Assembly (NCBI GenBank): GCA_001804815.1
Contig: MHBI01000029.1
Span: 1 to 32,070, forward strand
DNA: 32,070 bases
Direction: 5' to 3'
Origin: Lentisphaerae bacterium GWF2_50_93
Lineage (GTDB): Bacteria; Verrucomicrobiota; Lentisphaeria; Victivallales; GWF2-50-93
Of the stretch, positions 16,059 through 23,581 are shown piece by piece. The first letter of the stretch is position 1, and each line of letters starts with the position of its first letter. The translations under genes were made by a program, and so were the position numbers. The notes below the pieces were generated by a model that was not told the DNA's origin, did not search any database, and worked only from the letters and a program-made list of their open reading frames with translations.

Positions 16059-17378
16059 ATGGAACTTAAACCGATATACAAATCTGATGAAATCAATGAA
16101 CCGATTTTGATTTCGGAGGAACCTGTTATTGTTAAAACCACTAAGGGTGATTCCCCGCAAACAGCGCGGATTGTTCTCGAGCAATTCCCGAAGTCGAGAA
16201 TCAGATTCCATATTGACTTTAAAGATAAAATCTATCCTTTTTCTCTCGATGATGTCAAGTCTGTTGTCTTGACGGGAAGAAACAATCTTGAATGGGAAGG
16301 ATTTGCAATAGGCTTAACGCATTCAACAAAAGAAGGCTCTTCTCTGACATGGTCTCCTAGAAGTGAGCCGCTTATAGCAAGAGGAATCGGTGACACGGAA
16401 ATTTCTTATGCCGTTTTCCATATTTTTAACTTCAAAGAATGTTTCGGACCAAGACGATCTTCTGAGACACGCGGGAATAGTATGTATGCCATTTTTCACT
16501 TTGATCTTGTATGGAAGGATTGGCATGTTGAGATAAAATCCCTTACGACAACCAGTGAAACCATTAAGCAGCTTGAAAAGAGCGGTGGGTACGGATTGAC
16601 GCATATTGGATCAGTAAAAAAGAAGAATGATGTCACGTTTAAAGGGAAGGAATTAAAAGATATTCTTTACGGCTTGCGTTTGTTCTTGTCCTTTGCAAAA
16701 GGTACTTGGTGTCCACCTGTTCTTTGCATAGGATTTAATAAGGACAATGAAAAAGTATGGGAGTCCTGGAATTCACCTCATTCTTCATGGCAGGCCCCTA
16801 TGTCCTGGCACGATGCTCATCATGGAGATCAGTTGACTGGACTATTCCCTAAGTTTATGGATATGTGGTCTGATGAAATTTGGAAGGATGCTATTCAAGA
16901 GGCTATTTATTGGTATATCAGCGCGAATGACCATTTGAGTTCAATAGAAATCGAAAAAGGGATCATTCTGTCACAAACTGCTCTTGAAAGGCTGGCCTAC
17001 GAGTATGCAGTGAATTACAAACGTTTGCTTACACCCAAAGGTTTCAAAGACTTATGGGCATCTGACAAGTTTCGACTTTTATTCTCATCTATTGATATTC
17101 CTATTGACATTCCAGATTCACTGAAGAATCTGAAGACAATGGCCGCTGAATTGAAATGGATTGATGCCCCGCATGGATTGACCGAAATCAGGAATTCCAT
17201 GATTCATCCAGACCATAAGCATAAGGGCAAATTCAACGATGTGGTTTTTGAGGCTTGGAAACTGTCACTCTGGTATCTTGAATTAGCAATCCTTAGAATT
17301 TGCGGATACGAAGGAACATACAGTAATAGGCTTGTCTCAAGATTTGTTGGGGAGGCTGAAAATGTCCCTTGGAAATAA
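16059..17378 (+). CDS. Large unknown protein with a C-terminal HEPN-like RNase motif
   Basis: This 439-residue protein has a beta-rich N-terminal region (about 1-260) with no family I recognise and a helical C-terminal region (about 295-420). The C-terminal part holds Arg378-Asn379-Ser-Met-Ile-His383, which fits the R-N-x3-H active site of HEPN ribonucleases. The layout recalls ApeA and related abortive-infection proteins, in which a sensor region is joined to HEPN. It lies 38 bases after the KilA-N gene and overlaps the DUF3800 gene by 17 bases. The ribosome site is weak (AGAGAG). The region is more AT-rich than hsdM. The RNase role is inferred from the motif alone. Confidence 0.6.
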   Translation: MELKPIYKSDEINEPILISEEPVIVKTTKGDSPQTARIVLEQFPKSRIRFHIDFKDKIYPFSLDDVKSVVLTGRNNLEWEGFAIGLTHSTKEGSSLTWSPRSEPLIARGIGDTEISYAVFHIFNFKECFGPRRSSETRGNSMYAIFHFDLVWKDWHVEIKSLTTTSETIKQLEKSGGYGLTHIGSVKKKNDVTFKGKELKDILYGLRLFLSFAKGTWCPPVLCIGFNKDNEKVWESWNSPHSSWQAPMSWHDAHHGDQLTGLFPKFMDMWSDEIWKDAIQEAIYWYISANDHLSSIEIEKGIILSQTALERLAYEYAVNYKRLLTPKGFKDLWASDKFRLLFSSIDIPIDIPDSLKNLKTMAAELKWIDAPHGLTEIRNSMIHPDHKHKGKFNDVVFEAWKLSLWYLELAILRICGYEGTYSNRLVSRFVGEAENVPWK

Positions 17379-18372
17379 TAGTAAATTGTTCGTAGATCCT
17401 TCAGACGTTAAAGAGATGAAATCTATTGAAGTCTCTATATATGCTGATGAAAGCCGTTCTACGGAATTAGAAATGGACTTTGCTGATAAGGAAAACTGGA
17501 TGTATATAGGTATCCTTATTGTTCCCGAAACCATTAAGGAGGCACTCCTTGATGAGCTTAAATCCAATAGATGCAAGAATAAAAATACTTGGGACAAATG
17601 TCCTCATTTCAAATGTCTATATCATGACAAGAACAACAAGGAAGTTCATTTTGACAAATTGATCTCAAAGGATGATTATTATATTGCCGACCGGTGGATA
17701 GACTTTTTCATGAATGATCGGGCGAAAACACATTTTTATATCCTCGGAATAAATACCAAAGAAATAGACAGGTCATACTTTGGAGCCTTAAAAGGTCAGG
17801 ATGATACTATCTATAACAGGTTTTTCAGGACTGCAATATCAAAATCATTGAGATATTACTTCTCTGATTATGATAAGATCGTTGTGAACCACATATGTCA
17901 CGACAATTCCGACAGCTTGAAAACGCATGAGCACTTTCCGTGGCATAGCATTTTCAAAATTGAAAATGATATTTCAGAGGACAAGCTTCCAATTACCTTT
18001 AAATGCCGTGAAATAACATTTGTCGATTCAGATCATAGAATATCAGGCTCAGACGAGTCGCATTTCATCCAATACATTGATTTGCTGCTTGGTGCTGTCA
18101 GACTTTGTTTTCACGGTAATGTCAAGAATGACAACAAGAACCTTATCGCATTAAAAACAATTCCCATCGTTAAGCGAATTGCAGATGAAAGCTCTTGGAG
18201 AAATCCAAACAGTCGTTTTTGCTATCACAAAAGATGTTCAATAGACTTTTTCCCAAAGCAAAAATTATCAGCAGAAGATAATTTTTTGTATAAAGAATCT
18301 AAAAGACTCAATTGCTTTTATAAAAACAGACCGATTCTTATAGATGACGATAAGCAACCAAGATTGTTTTGA
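17362..18372 (+). CDS. DUF3800 protein, probable RNase H-like nuclease
   Basis: This 336-residue protein carries the DUF3800 landmarks: the early YADES motif (Asp29-Glu30) after a beta-strand, acidic residues at FVDSDHR (Asp222, Asp224), and the late HFIQYIDLLLGAV with Asp240. DUF3800 proteins are predicted RNase H-fold nucleases and are common in defence islands. I placed the start at ATG 17362, with GGGGAGG about 7 bases upstream; a TTG at 17332 is less likely. The overlap with the HEPN gene argues that the two act together. The C-terminal part is basic and rich in Cys and His. Confidence 0.75.
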   Translation: MSLGNNSKLFVDPSDVKEMKSIEVSIYADESRSTELEMDFADKENWMYIGILIVPETIKEALLDELKSNRCKNKNTWDKCPHFKCLYHDKNNKEVHFDKLISKDDYYIADRWIDFFMNDRAKTHFYILGINTKEIDRSYFGALKGQDDTIYNRFFRTAISKSLRYYFSDYDKIVVNHICHDNSDSLKTHEHFPWHSIFKIENDISEDKLPITFKCREITFVDSDHRISGSDESHFIQYIDLLLGAVRLCFHGNVKNDNKNLIALKTIPIVKRIADESSWRNPNSRFCYHKRCSIDFFPKQKLSAEDNFLYKESKRLNCFYKNRPILIDDDKQPRLF

Positions 18373-18397
18373 AGAACTTATAATATAAAGTTAAAAA

Positions 18398-19657
18398 ATG
18401 AACGATAGAAATAAAAACATGCATGGTTGCAAGAAAACTCCTCACGGGTGGATTCCAAGCGAGTGGGATATAAAAACCTTAGGGGAACTGGGTTCTTTCT
18501 CCAAAGGCAAAGGCATTTCAAATAGTGAAAAGCAAAAGAATGGATATCCCTGCATCACTTATGGAGATATTTACACTAAATACGATATTAGAATCAAAAA
18601 GTTCTTTTCTTTTATCGATGAAAAGTCTGCAAGGGCAAGCCAAAGAATTTATAAAGGATGCATCTTATTCGCAGGGTCAGGTGAAACATTAGATGATATA
18701 GGAAAATGTGTGGCATTCGATAATAACGAAGAGGCTTATGCTGGAGGGGATATTATAATTTTTACTCCACGCGGAGTTAACGTGATTTATCTTTCATACC
18801 TTTTGAACAGTCATAACATGCTCAAGGATAGAAGAAAAATAGGGCAGGGGCACTCCGTCGTCCATATATATTCAAGTGGACTTGGAGTATTAAATGTCCA
18901 TCTTCCACCTCTTTCCGAGCAGGGGAAGATAGCGGAGATATTGTCGATCTGGGATGAGGCGATTGCGAATCTCACAAAACTTGTTGAGGAGAAAGAAAAG
19001 CTCAAGCAATGCCTCATGCAACAGCTCCTGACAGGCAAGTTACGGTTTAAATCATCAGGAAAATCACCATGGAAGGAGGTTCATATGGGCGAACTGCTGA
19101 CCCGCGTCTTTCGGCCCATCGACTGGACGGCCGACATGCAACTTTCCCTTGTGAGTCTGCGCCGCCGTTGCGGTGGACTGTTTCGTCGCCCGGATGTCCT
19201 TGGGGGAGACTACAAGACTCAGGATCTTCATGAGATAAAGACAGATGACTTCCTTGTTTCCAAACGTCAAGTCTCACATGGAGCCTGGGCATTGGTACTC
19301 CCTGATTTCGAAGGTTCTCAAGTTTCAAAGGAATATGCAATTTTTGTGAATAAGTCTCCAGACAAGTTTCATATGCCTTTCTTCGCCTGGCTCGCCCAGA
19401 CGCCACGTATGATTCGCCTAGCACGGGTAGCGAGTATAGGGGTCCACATAGAGAAACTTATCTTTGATCCGGAGGTTTTCCTTCGTGAATCCATTCTCAT
19501 TCCTCCATCTCTCGCCGAACAGAAACAAATTGCCGATGCCCTTGATTCTGCCCATTCGGAAATACTCCTGCTTCGCGCACAACGCGTAGCACTCGACCAG
19601 CAGAAGCGCGGCCTGATGCAGAAACTTTTAACAGGAGAAGTTAGGGTAAGGATGTGA
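18398..19657 (+). CDS. hsdS: Type I restriction-modification specificity subunit
   Basis: This 419-residue protein sets the DNA target of the RM complex. It has two target-recognition domains (about 15-195 and 225-385), each followed by a conserved helix. The repeats are clear: LPPLSEQGKIAEILS...LMQQLLTGKLRF after the first, and IPPSLAEQKQIADALD...LMQKLLTGEVRV after the second. This predicts a two-part recognition site. The first domain is AT-rich and the second GC-richer, as expected if domains are swapped between alleles. An in-frame ATG seven codons in is an alternative start; neither has a strong ribosome site. It lies 25 bases after the DUF3800 gene. Confidence 0.93.
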   Translation: MNDRNKNMHGCKKTPHGWIPSEWDIKTLGELGSFSKGKGISNSEKQKNGYPCITYGDIYTKYDIRIKKFFSFIDEKSARASQRIYKGCILFAGSGETLDDIGKCVAFDNNEEAYAGGDIIIFTPRGVNVIYLSYLLNSHNMLKDRRKIGQGHSVVHIYSSGLGVLNVHLPPLSEQGKIAEILSIWDEAIANLTKLVEEKEKLKQCLMQQLLTGKLRFKSSGKSPWKEVHMGELLTRVFRPIDWTADMQLSLVSLRRRCGGLFRRPDVLGGDYKTQDLHEIKTDDFLVSKRQVSHGAWALVLPDFEGSQVSKEYAIFVNKSPDKFHMPFFAWLAQTPRMIRLARVASIGVHIEKLIFDPEVFLRESILIPPSLAEQKQIADALDSAHSEILLLRAQRVALDQQKRGLMQKLLTGEVRVRM

Positions 19658-19677
19658 ATCGTAACTGTTTAGGATAG

Positions 19678-19706
19678 TTAAAACAATAAATATCTGTTAT
19701 CATAAT
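19678..19706 (+). promoter_or_regulatory. Weak candidate promoter for the inserted signalling genes
   Basis: TTAAAA (19678-19683) and CATAAT (19701-19706) are 17 bases apart in the 70-base AT-rich gap after hsdS, just before the next gene. It would let the inserted genes be transcribed apart from hsdM and hsdS. The match is modest. Confidence 0.3.
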
Positions 19707-19727
19707 ATATACGGAAAGGAATTAACT

Positions 19728-20375
19728 ATGAATGAAGATTTAATACAAAAAAGAAATGAACTTGAAGATATTATTAAAAAAATTAAAAATTCGCTGAGTT
19801 ATGATAGCAAGGAAAAGCTTAATGAAGAAGAATATAAGTCTTTATGGATTAGGATGGTTTTTTTAGCTAGAGAAATCCATAATAAATGGAGCCCGACCCC
19901 TAGGCATCATAGATGTATGATTAAGAATCGAGGATGTTCTCCTGATGAACCAGCTTTTTATGATCATATTCATTCTGTTGAAGATTTAATTAAATTTACT
20001 TATAATGATAAGGCTAACGAAGACCCGGAAGATCAAACACTGGACAATGTATTCTATATGAATATCCATTCAAGAAGATGGGGACATGTTGACCGCTATC
20101 AAATAACAAGAAACAATAAAGGATGGATTATTGTAGATAATACAATTAGTGGTCAGAGCGACAAGTCAGGGAATCCTTATTTGTTTAAGAATCTTGACCA
20201 TGATTCCATTAATTATCCTGAAGAATTGCCTGGGTACATGGAATGGTTATGGGATAGGGCTGCAGAAGATGGTTTAACTCATGAACAACTTCAAGATGCT
20301 TTGAATGAACTGGCTGATTGGATCAATGTGTGCGAATCTAATTCGCCATCTGGTGTCTGGGAGCATTATAAATGA
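19728..20375 (+). CDS. Unknown soluble protein upstream of the cyclase-like gene
   Basis: This 215-residue protein is not one I can assign. It has a charged helical start (about 1-55), a central segment with IHSRRWGHVDRYQI and KGWIIVDNTISG that looks like a compact beta-domain, and an acidic helical end (EQLQDALNELADWINV). No signal peptide or membrane segment is present. AAAGGA lies eight bases before the ATG. The gene overlaps the cyclase-like gene by four bases (ATGA), so the two are probably translated together. The DNA is clearly AT-rich compared with hsdM. It could be a sensor or regulator of the cyclase, but that rests only on position. Confidence 0.6.
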   Translation: MNEDLIQKRNELEDIIKKIKNSLSYDSKEKLNEEEYKSLWIRMVFLAREIHNKWSPTPRHHRCMIKNRGCSPDEPAFYDHIHSVEDLIKFTYNDKANEDPEDQTLDNVFYMNIHSRRWGHVDRYQITRNNKGWIIVDNTISGQSDKSGNPYLFKNLDHDSINYPEELPGYMEWLWDRAAEDGLTHEQLQDALNELADWINVCESNSPSGVWEHYK

Positions 20376-21106
20376 ATACAAAATCACAAACCACAGAATT
20401 CCAGAAGAAGTTGCCTGATATGCTTGAAGGCTCTGTCACCTTTTTAGATATTCTTGGTTGGAAAGGAATTTGGACAAGAAATGTCAAAGCTGCAGAAAGA
20501 TTGCTGGCATTAATCAATTCGATTGATGAACATAAACAAAAACTGCAAGAAAATCTTGCTGTTGACAACATAGAGTATCGTGGATTGAACACAACAATAA
20601 AAAGTATCTCTGACACAATAGTACTTTCAACTCCAGGTAGCCCGGTACATTCAGCGAAGTTACATGGCCATATAATTTCTTTTGCAATAATTGAGTCATT
20701 AAAACAAAAACTACCAATCAGGGGTGCAACTGCTTATGGTCAATTTTCAATCAAAGAGAATATAATGATTGGTCCAGCCATTGATGAAGCTGCTGAATGG
20801 TATGAGGCTACAGATTGGATTGGTGTTATTCAGACACCTTCAGCGGAATTTAAATATCGGGAAGAAACTGAAGATATTTGGATGAAATATGATGTTAAAT
20901 ACAAGCAGATTGGCAGATATGACTCCTATGCGCTGAACTGGTGCAAGAAATGGAATGAAGAATATGCCAATGGGAAAGAAACATTACATGAAATATTTTC
21001 GCAAATGGGGCCGATTTCTACATCTGTTTCCATTAAATATAAAAATACATTAGAATTTTATGATAAAATGACAAAATCTGATAAAGACAAGGCCAAATCT
21101 GATTAA
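20372..21106 (+). CDS. Class III nucleotide-cyclase-like protein (Pycsar-like candidate)
   Basis: This 244-residue protein has the spaced motifs of class III nucleotide cyclases. Asp26 in TFLDILGW fits the first metal site and Asp81 in SISDTIVLST the second. Arg117-Gly118 through Gly123 (RGATAYG) and GPAIDEAAEWYE (134-145) fit the strands and helix that close the active site. Phage-defence Pycsar cyclases (cCMP or cUMP makers) are small, soluble proteins of this type. The substrate cannot be read from the sequence, and the typical adenylate-cyclase Asn/Arg pair is not obvious. The gene overlaps its upstream neighbour by ATGA and touches the membrane-protein gene downstream (TAATGG). Highly diverged function is the alternative. 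Confidence 0.6.
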   Translation: MNTKSQTTEFQKKLPDMLEGSVTFLDILGWKGIWTRNVKAAERLLALINSIDEHKQKLQENLAVDNIEYRGLNTTIKSISDTIVLSTPGSPVHSAKLHGHIISFAIIESLKQKLPIRGATAYGQFSIKENIMIGPAIDEAAEWYEATDWIGVIQTPSAEFKYREETEDIWMKYDVKYKQIGRYDSYALNWCKKWNEEYANGKETLHEIFSQMGPISTSVSIKYKNTLEFYDKMTKSDKDKAKSD

Positions 21107-21633
21107 TGGATAACATGACAAAATTGCTAGAGTTGTTTATCAAGCATCCTTTCGGGAAGGTTATGGAGGCAGGATTAATTGGTTTTATCCTCCTTCTGTT
21201 TTTTGAACAGTATACGGATTATTTCAAACTTTCGCGTCTGAGCAGGGCTATTGAAATAATTCAGAAAACAGAAGACACCCAGCTTAAGACGGCGTTGTCC
21301 AAGCAAATACAAGAGGATCTCCAGGAAGTGCTGAACCCCACGATATATTCGTCTTTTCTTGAAAGAATAATTGGGGCAATGTATCCTTTTATAATTTTCT
21401 CCTTGTTCTGCTGGAAACGACAGAAGTTATGGTTTATTTTGTTGAACCTGTATGGCCTTGCTTTAGGCATTATACTTTCCCTTTTGCCTAAGTTCCTACC
21501 GAGCTTCCTTCACACCTTCGCTGTTACGGCATTAATTTTTCTCTTCCTGATAATTGTCATTGTCTATGGACTAATAAATCCACATTCCTTGAAGGACGAG
21601 GAAGAAGAAAATAAACGGGAAAGGAAGGTGTAG
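21106..21633 (+). CDS. Four-helix membrane protein, candidate effector of the cyclase
   Basis: This 175-residue protein has predicted membrane helices at about 20-36, 88-103, 108-127 and 136-157. A charged stretch (about 40-75, with EIIQKTEDTQLK and SKQIQEDLQEV) lies between the first two, and the tail is strongly charged (KDEEEENKRERKV). Its start shares one base with the stop of the cyclase-like gene (TAATG), so the two must be made together. Small membrane proteins next to a cyclase are the effectors in one type of Pycsar. I do not recognise the known Pycsar effector family here, nor a separate nucleotide-binding domain. A membrane anchor or immunity role is the alternative. Confidence 0.6.
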   Translation: MDNMTKLLELFIKHPFGKVMEAGLIGFILLLFFEQYTDYFKLSRLSRAIEIIQKTEDTQLKTALSKQIQEDLQEVLNPTIYSSFLERIIGAMYPFIIFSLFCWKRQKLWFILLNLYGLALGIILSLLPKFLPSFLHTFAVTALIFLFLIIVIVYGLINPHSLKDEEEENKRERKV

Positions 21634-21634
21634 C

Positions 21635-22306
21635 ATGGTTAAAAATAAAGAAAAATCACAATTTTATGATCTGTATATGGATTTCGGGAATCTAAGAATT
21701 TCCATGTCATCGGATCCCGACGAGCCATACACCTACTATCAGCAATATAAAGGGAAAATAATAGGCGAAAGCGAATCTGAAGAGAAGACTGAGATCGGAG
21801 AAGTCAAATTGGCATATTTTGCATTGGCTCAAGCACTTTCAAATGGTCTTTCAGAGTTGTTCGTCTTGGACGAAATAAGCATGGATTATGAACAATATTA
21901 TGAGGCTTTATACGACTTGGGCACAAAAGAAATCAAACAATCCATTGTGGATGAAATTGGCCATAATAATGGAAACCTGCTGATTGTTGAAGATATTGTA
22001 GTGTTTCCAGAATTCAGGGGAAATTCGTTTGGCCTTCTTGCACTTCGCTCTATAATGGAAGAGTTCCAGACATGTTGTGGATATGTCATGCTAAAGGCGT
22101 TACCTCTGCAGTTTGAAGCACGTAAGGATAAAAAGTGGCTGGAAGATATGAAAATGGATGAATTCCCTTCTGGCTTGAGAAAGGCGACGGCAAATCTGGC
22201 AAAGCATTATGAGAAACTCGGATTTAAAAGGATCGGGAAATCGGATTTCTACCTTTTCTGTAATGAATTACCGATTCCAATGCCGGATGAATTAAAAGAT
22301 AAATAA
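21635..22306 (+). CDS. GNAT-type N-acetyltransferase-like protein
   Basis: This 223-residue protein ends in a GNAT fold. The acetyl-CoA loop is Arg128-Gly129-Asn-Ser-Phe-Gly133 within IVVFPEFRGNSFGLLALR, and the last motif is HYEKLGFKRIG (191-201). The first 110 residues are unusual and acidic and may form a separate domain. GGAAGG lies about 8 bases before the ATG, and only one base separates it from the membrane-protein gene. Within a defence locus it could modify a toxin, tRNA or host protein, as GNAT toxins do, or act as an antidote. The fold is fairly sure; the substrate is unknown. Confidence 0.7.
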   Translation: MVKNKEKSQFYDLYMDFGNLRISMSSDPDEPYTYYQQYKGKIIGESESEEKTEIGEVKLAYFALAQALSNGLSELFVLDEISMDYEQYYEALYDLGTKEIKQSIVDEIGHNNGNLLIVEDIVVFPEFRGNSFGLLALRSIMEEFQTCCGYVMLKALPLQFEARKDKKWLEDMKMDEFPSGLRKATANLAKHYEKLGFKRIGKSDFYLFCNELPIPMPDELKDK

Positions 22307-22307
22307 G

Positions 22308-22361
22308 AGATTATATTTGTGTGTTCTGCCTGCCTCGGTTAGCCTTGGCGTAGGCGGGTGG
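22308..22361. repeat. Intergenic repeat with a partial palindrome
   Basis: The start (22308-22334) is related, at 22 of 27 positions, to 23414-23440 after the DUF6155-like gene. It is followed by CCTGCCT ... AGGCGGG, a 7-bp stem with one G-T pair, of a kind often dispersed in environmental bacterial genomes. Confidence 0.5.
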
Positions 22362-22378
22362 TTGAAGAAGGAGTTATT

Positions 22379-22888
22379 ATGAAGATTATTAGGTGCACCA
22401 AGAAACTGCTTAAGGAAGTCGGTGGCGTCATTCCGGATCTGGATATTCGCCCTTCGTTCTGGCTGGAGTCGTGGCACGCAAACCTTGTTGTTATTGATCG
22501 TTGCAAGTGCCTGTTAGTGACCAATGATGAATCGCTATACACATTGTTCATCCCGGGATTAAAAAAGGCTGATTTCAAGCATCTCAAAATCATAATCAAT
22601 GAGCATTTATTCAAAAGCATGGTATATGACGGCCTGTCTCAATCGTCAATTGAAAAGGTTCTTTCAGTTGGAGATGACCTTGTTTTTACCACAACCAATA
22701 GCCGGAGTGTAATTGGGGTGATGAACGACATGAAGTTAATTCTCGAGCAAAAAGTATATGGCAATGGAGGCATGAAATACTGCAATCCCTTTGAATTGCA
22801 GCATTCAATAAACAGGATGCCAATCGGACCGCTAAAATATGAGTTCTCGCTGGAAGTATTTAAGAAGAAACTAATGGATCAGAAATGA
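22379..22888 (+). CDS. DUF6933-like protein
   Basis: This 169-residue protein begins MKIIRCTKKLLKEVG and contains WLESWHANLVVIDRCKCLLVTNDESLYTLF and SRSVIGVMNDM. These match my recollection of the DUF6933 family, proteins of unknown role often found with mobile or defence genes. AAGGAG lies about 7 bases before the ATG at 22379, which is preferred over an upstream start at 22358 inside the repeat. The stop overlaps the next gene as ATGA. The pair could be a toxin-antitoxin-like unit, but nothing in the sequence proves it. Confidence 0.6.
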   Translation: MKIIRCTKKLLKEVGGVIPDLDIRPSFWLESWHANLVVIDRCKCLLVTNDESLYTLFIPGLKKADFKHLKIIINEHLFKSMVYDGLSQSSIEKVLSVGDDLVFTTTNSRSVIGVMNDMKLILEQKVYGNGGMKYCNPFELQHSINRMPIGPLKYEFSLEVFKKKLMDQK

Positions 22889-23415
22889 AAAGAACAATAA
22901 AAAGCCTAAAGCAGAACGAACTGCTTGCCTTGATTAACGGACTTCAGAAGTTGAACAATGAAAATCGTGACTATATCCAGGCATTCCTCAACAAGGAGGC
23001 AAGCGCACCCTCCCTCGAAATCTATAAGAAGAGGATTAGAAAGGCTTTGGAAGATACCATGGATGAGGATTGGAGTTTTGAAATCGAGGCCGATAAGTGC
23101 GAGAAGACGCTGAAAGCATATTTCTCTGCCACCGACGACAATCTAGGATATGCCGAACTGCTTGTACTCACAGTAGAGCTGGCAAACCAGATCACTCTGG
23201 ATTATGGAGACATTGATGAAGAATATTACGATCAGGTTGAGGATTGGTATCTGACAGCGGCCAAACAGCTTTTATCCCTGAATAAACAAGCTATTGACGT
23301 GAAGCCTATGGTCAAAAGACTACAGAAAGTTTTCGAGTCAACTGACGGCATAGGCTGGTGCTATCATGATACACTTGGTGATATATTCTATGAGTATCTT
23401 GACAAGATTAAATAG
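22885..23415 (+). CDS. Small acidic helical protein, DUF6155-like
   Basis: This 176-residue protein starts MKRTIKSLKQNELLALINGLQKL and is acidic and almost wholly helical, with pairs of amphipathic helices reminiscent of repeat proteins. It resembles DUF6155 proteins in length and opening, but I am not certain. It is translationally coupled (ATGA) to the DUF6933-like gene. No membrane or signal sequence is seen. Its flank at 23414-23440 copies the flank before the pair. Confidence 0.55.
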   Translation: MKRTIKSLKQNELLALINGLQKLNNENRDYIQAFLNKEASAPSLEIYKKRIRKALEDTMDEDWSFEIEADKCEKTLKAYFSATDDNLGYAELLVLTVELANQITLDYGDIDEEYYDQVEDWYLTAAKQLLSLNKQAIDVKPMVKRLQKVFESTDGIGWCYHDTLGDIFYEYLDKIK

Positions 23416-23523
23416 ATTATTTTTGTGTAATTAGCCTGCCCAGACCTGTACTGAGCCAAGTCGAAGTAGCTTGTCGAAGTGTGTGTGTCGTGGTTGTTTA
23501 TTTATCTGTGTTATCTGTGGGCA
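23414..23523. repeat. Spacer before hsdR with three kinds of dispersed repeat
   Basis: The stretch holds the flank repeat at 23414-23440 and a GTCGAAGTAGC/TTGTCGAAGT double word at 23460-23480. At 23501-23523 it has TTTATCTGTGTTATCTGTGG followed by GCA, which recurs with one change at 28701-28723. No gene is evident. Confidence 0.5.
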
Positions 23524-23581
23524 CATGTTTTAGTTGCGGCCTAAGTTGCTCTAGGTAATTCATGGTTTGAAAAAAGGTTTT

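Noticed and set aside
21106..21633. Assignment of the membrane protein to the known Pycsar effector family
   Set aside because: The layout fits but I could not see the family's sequence features, so only a candidate role is given.
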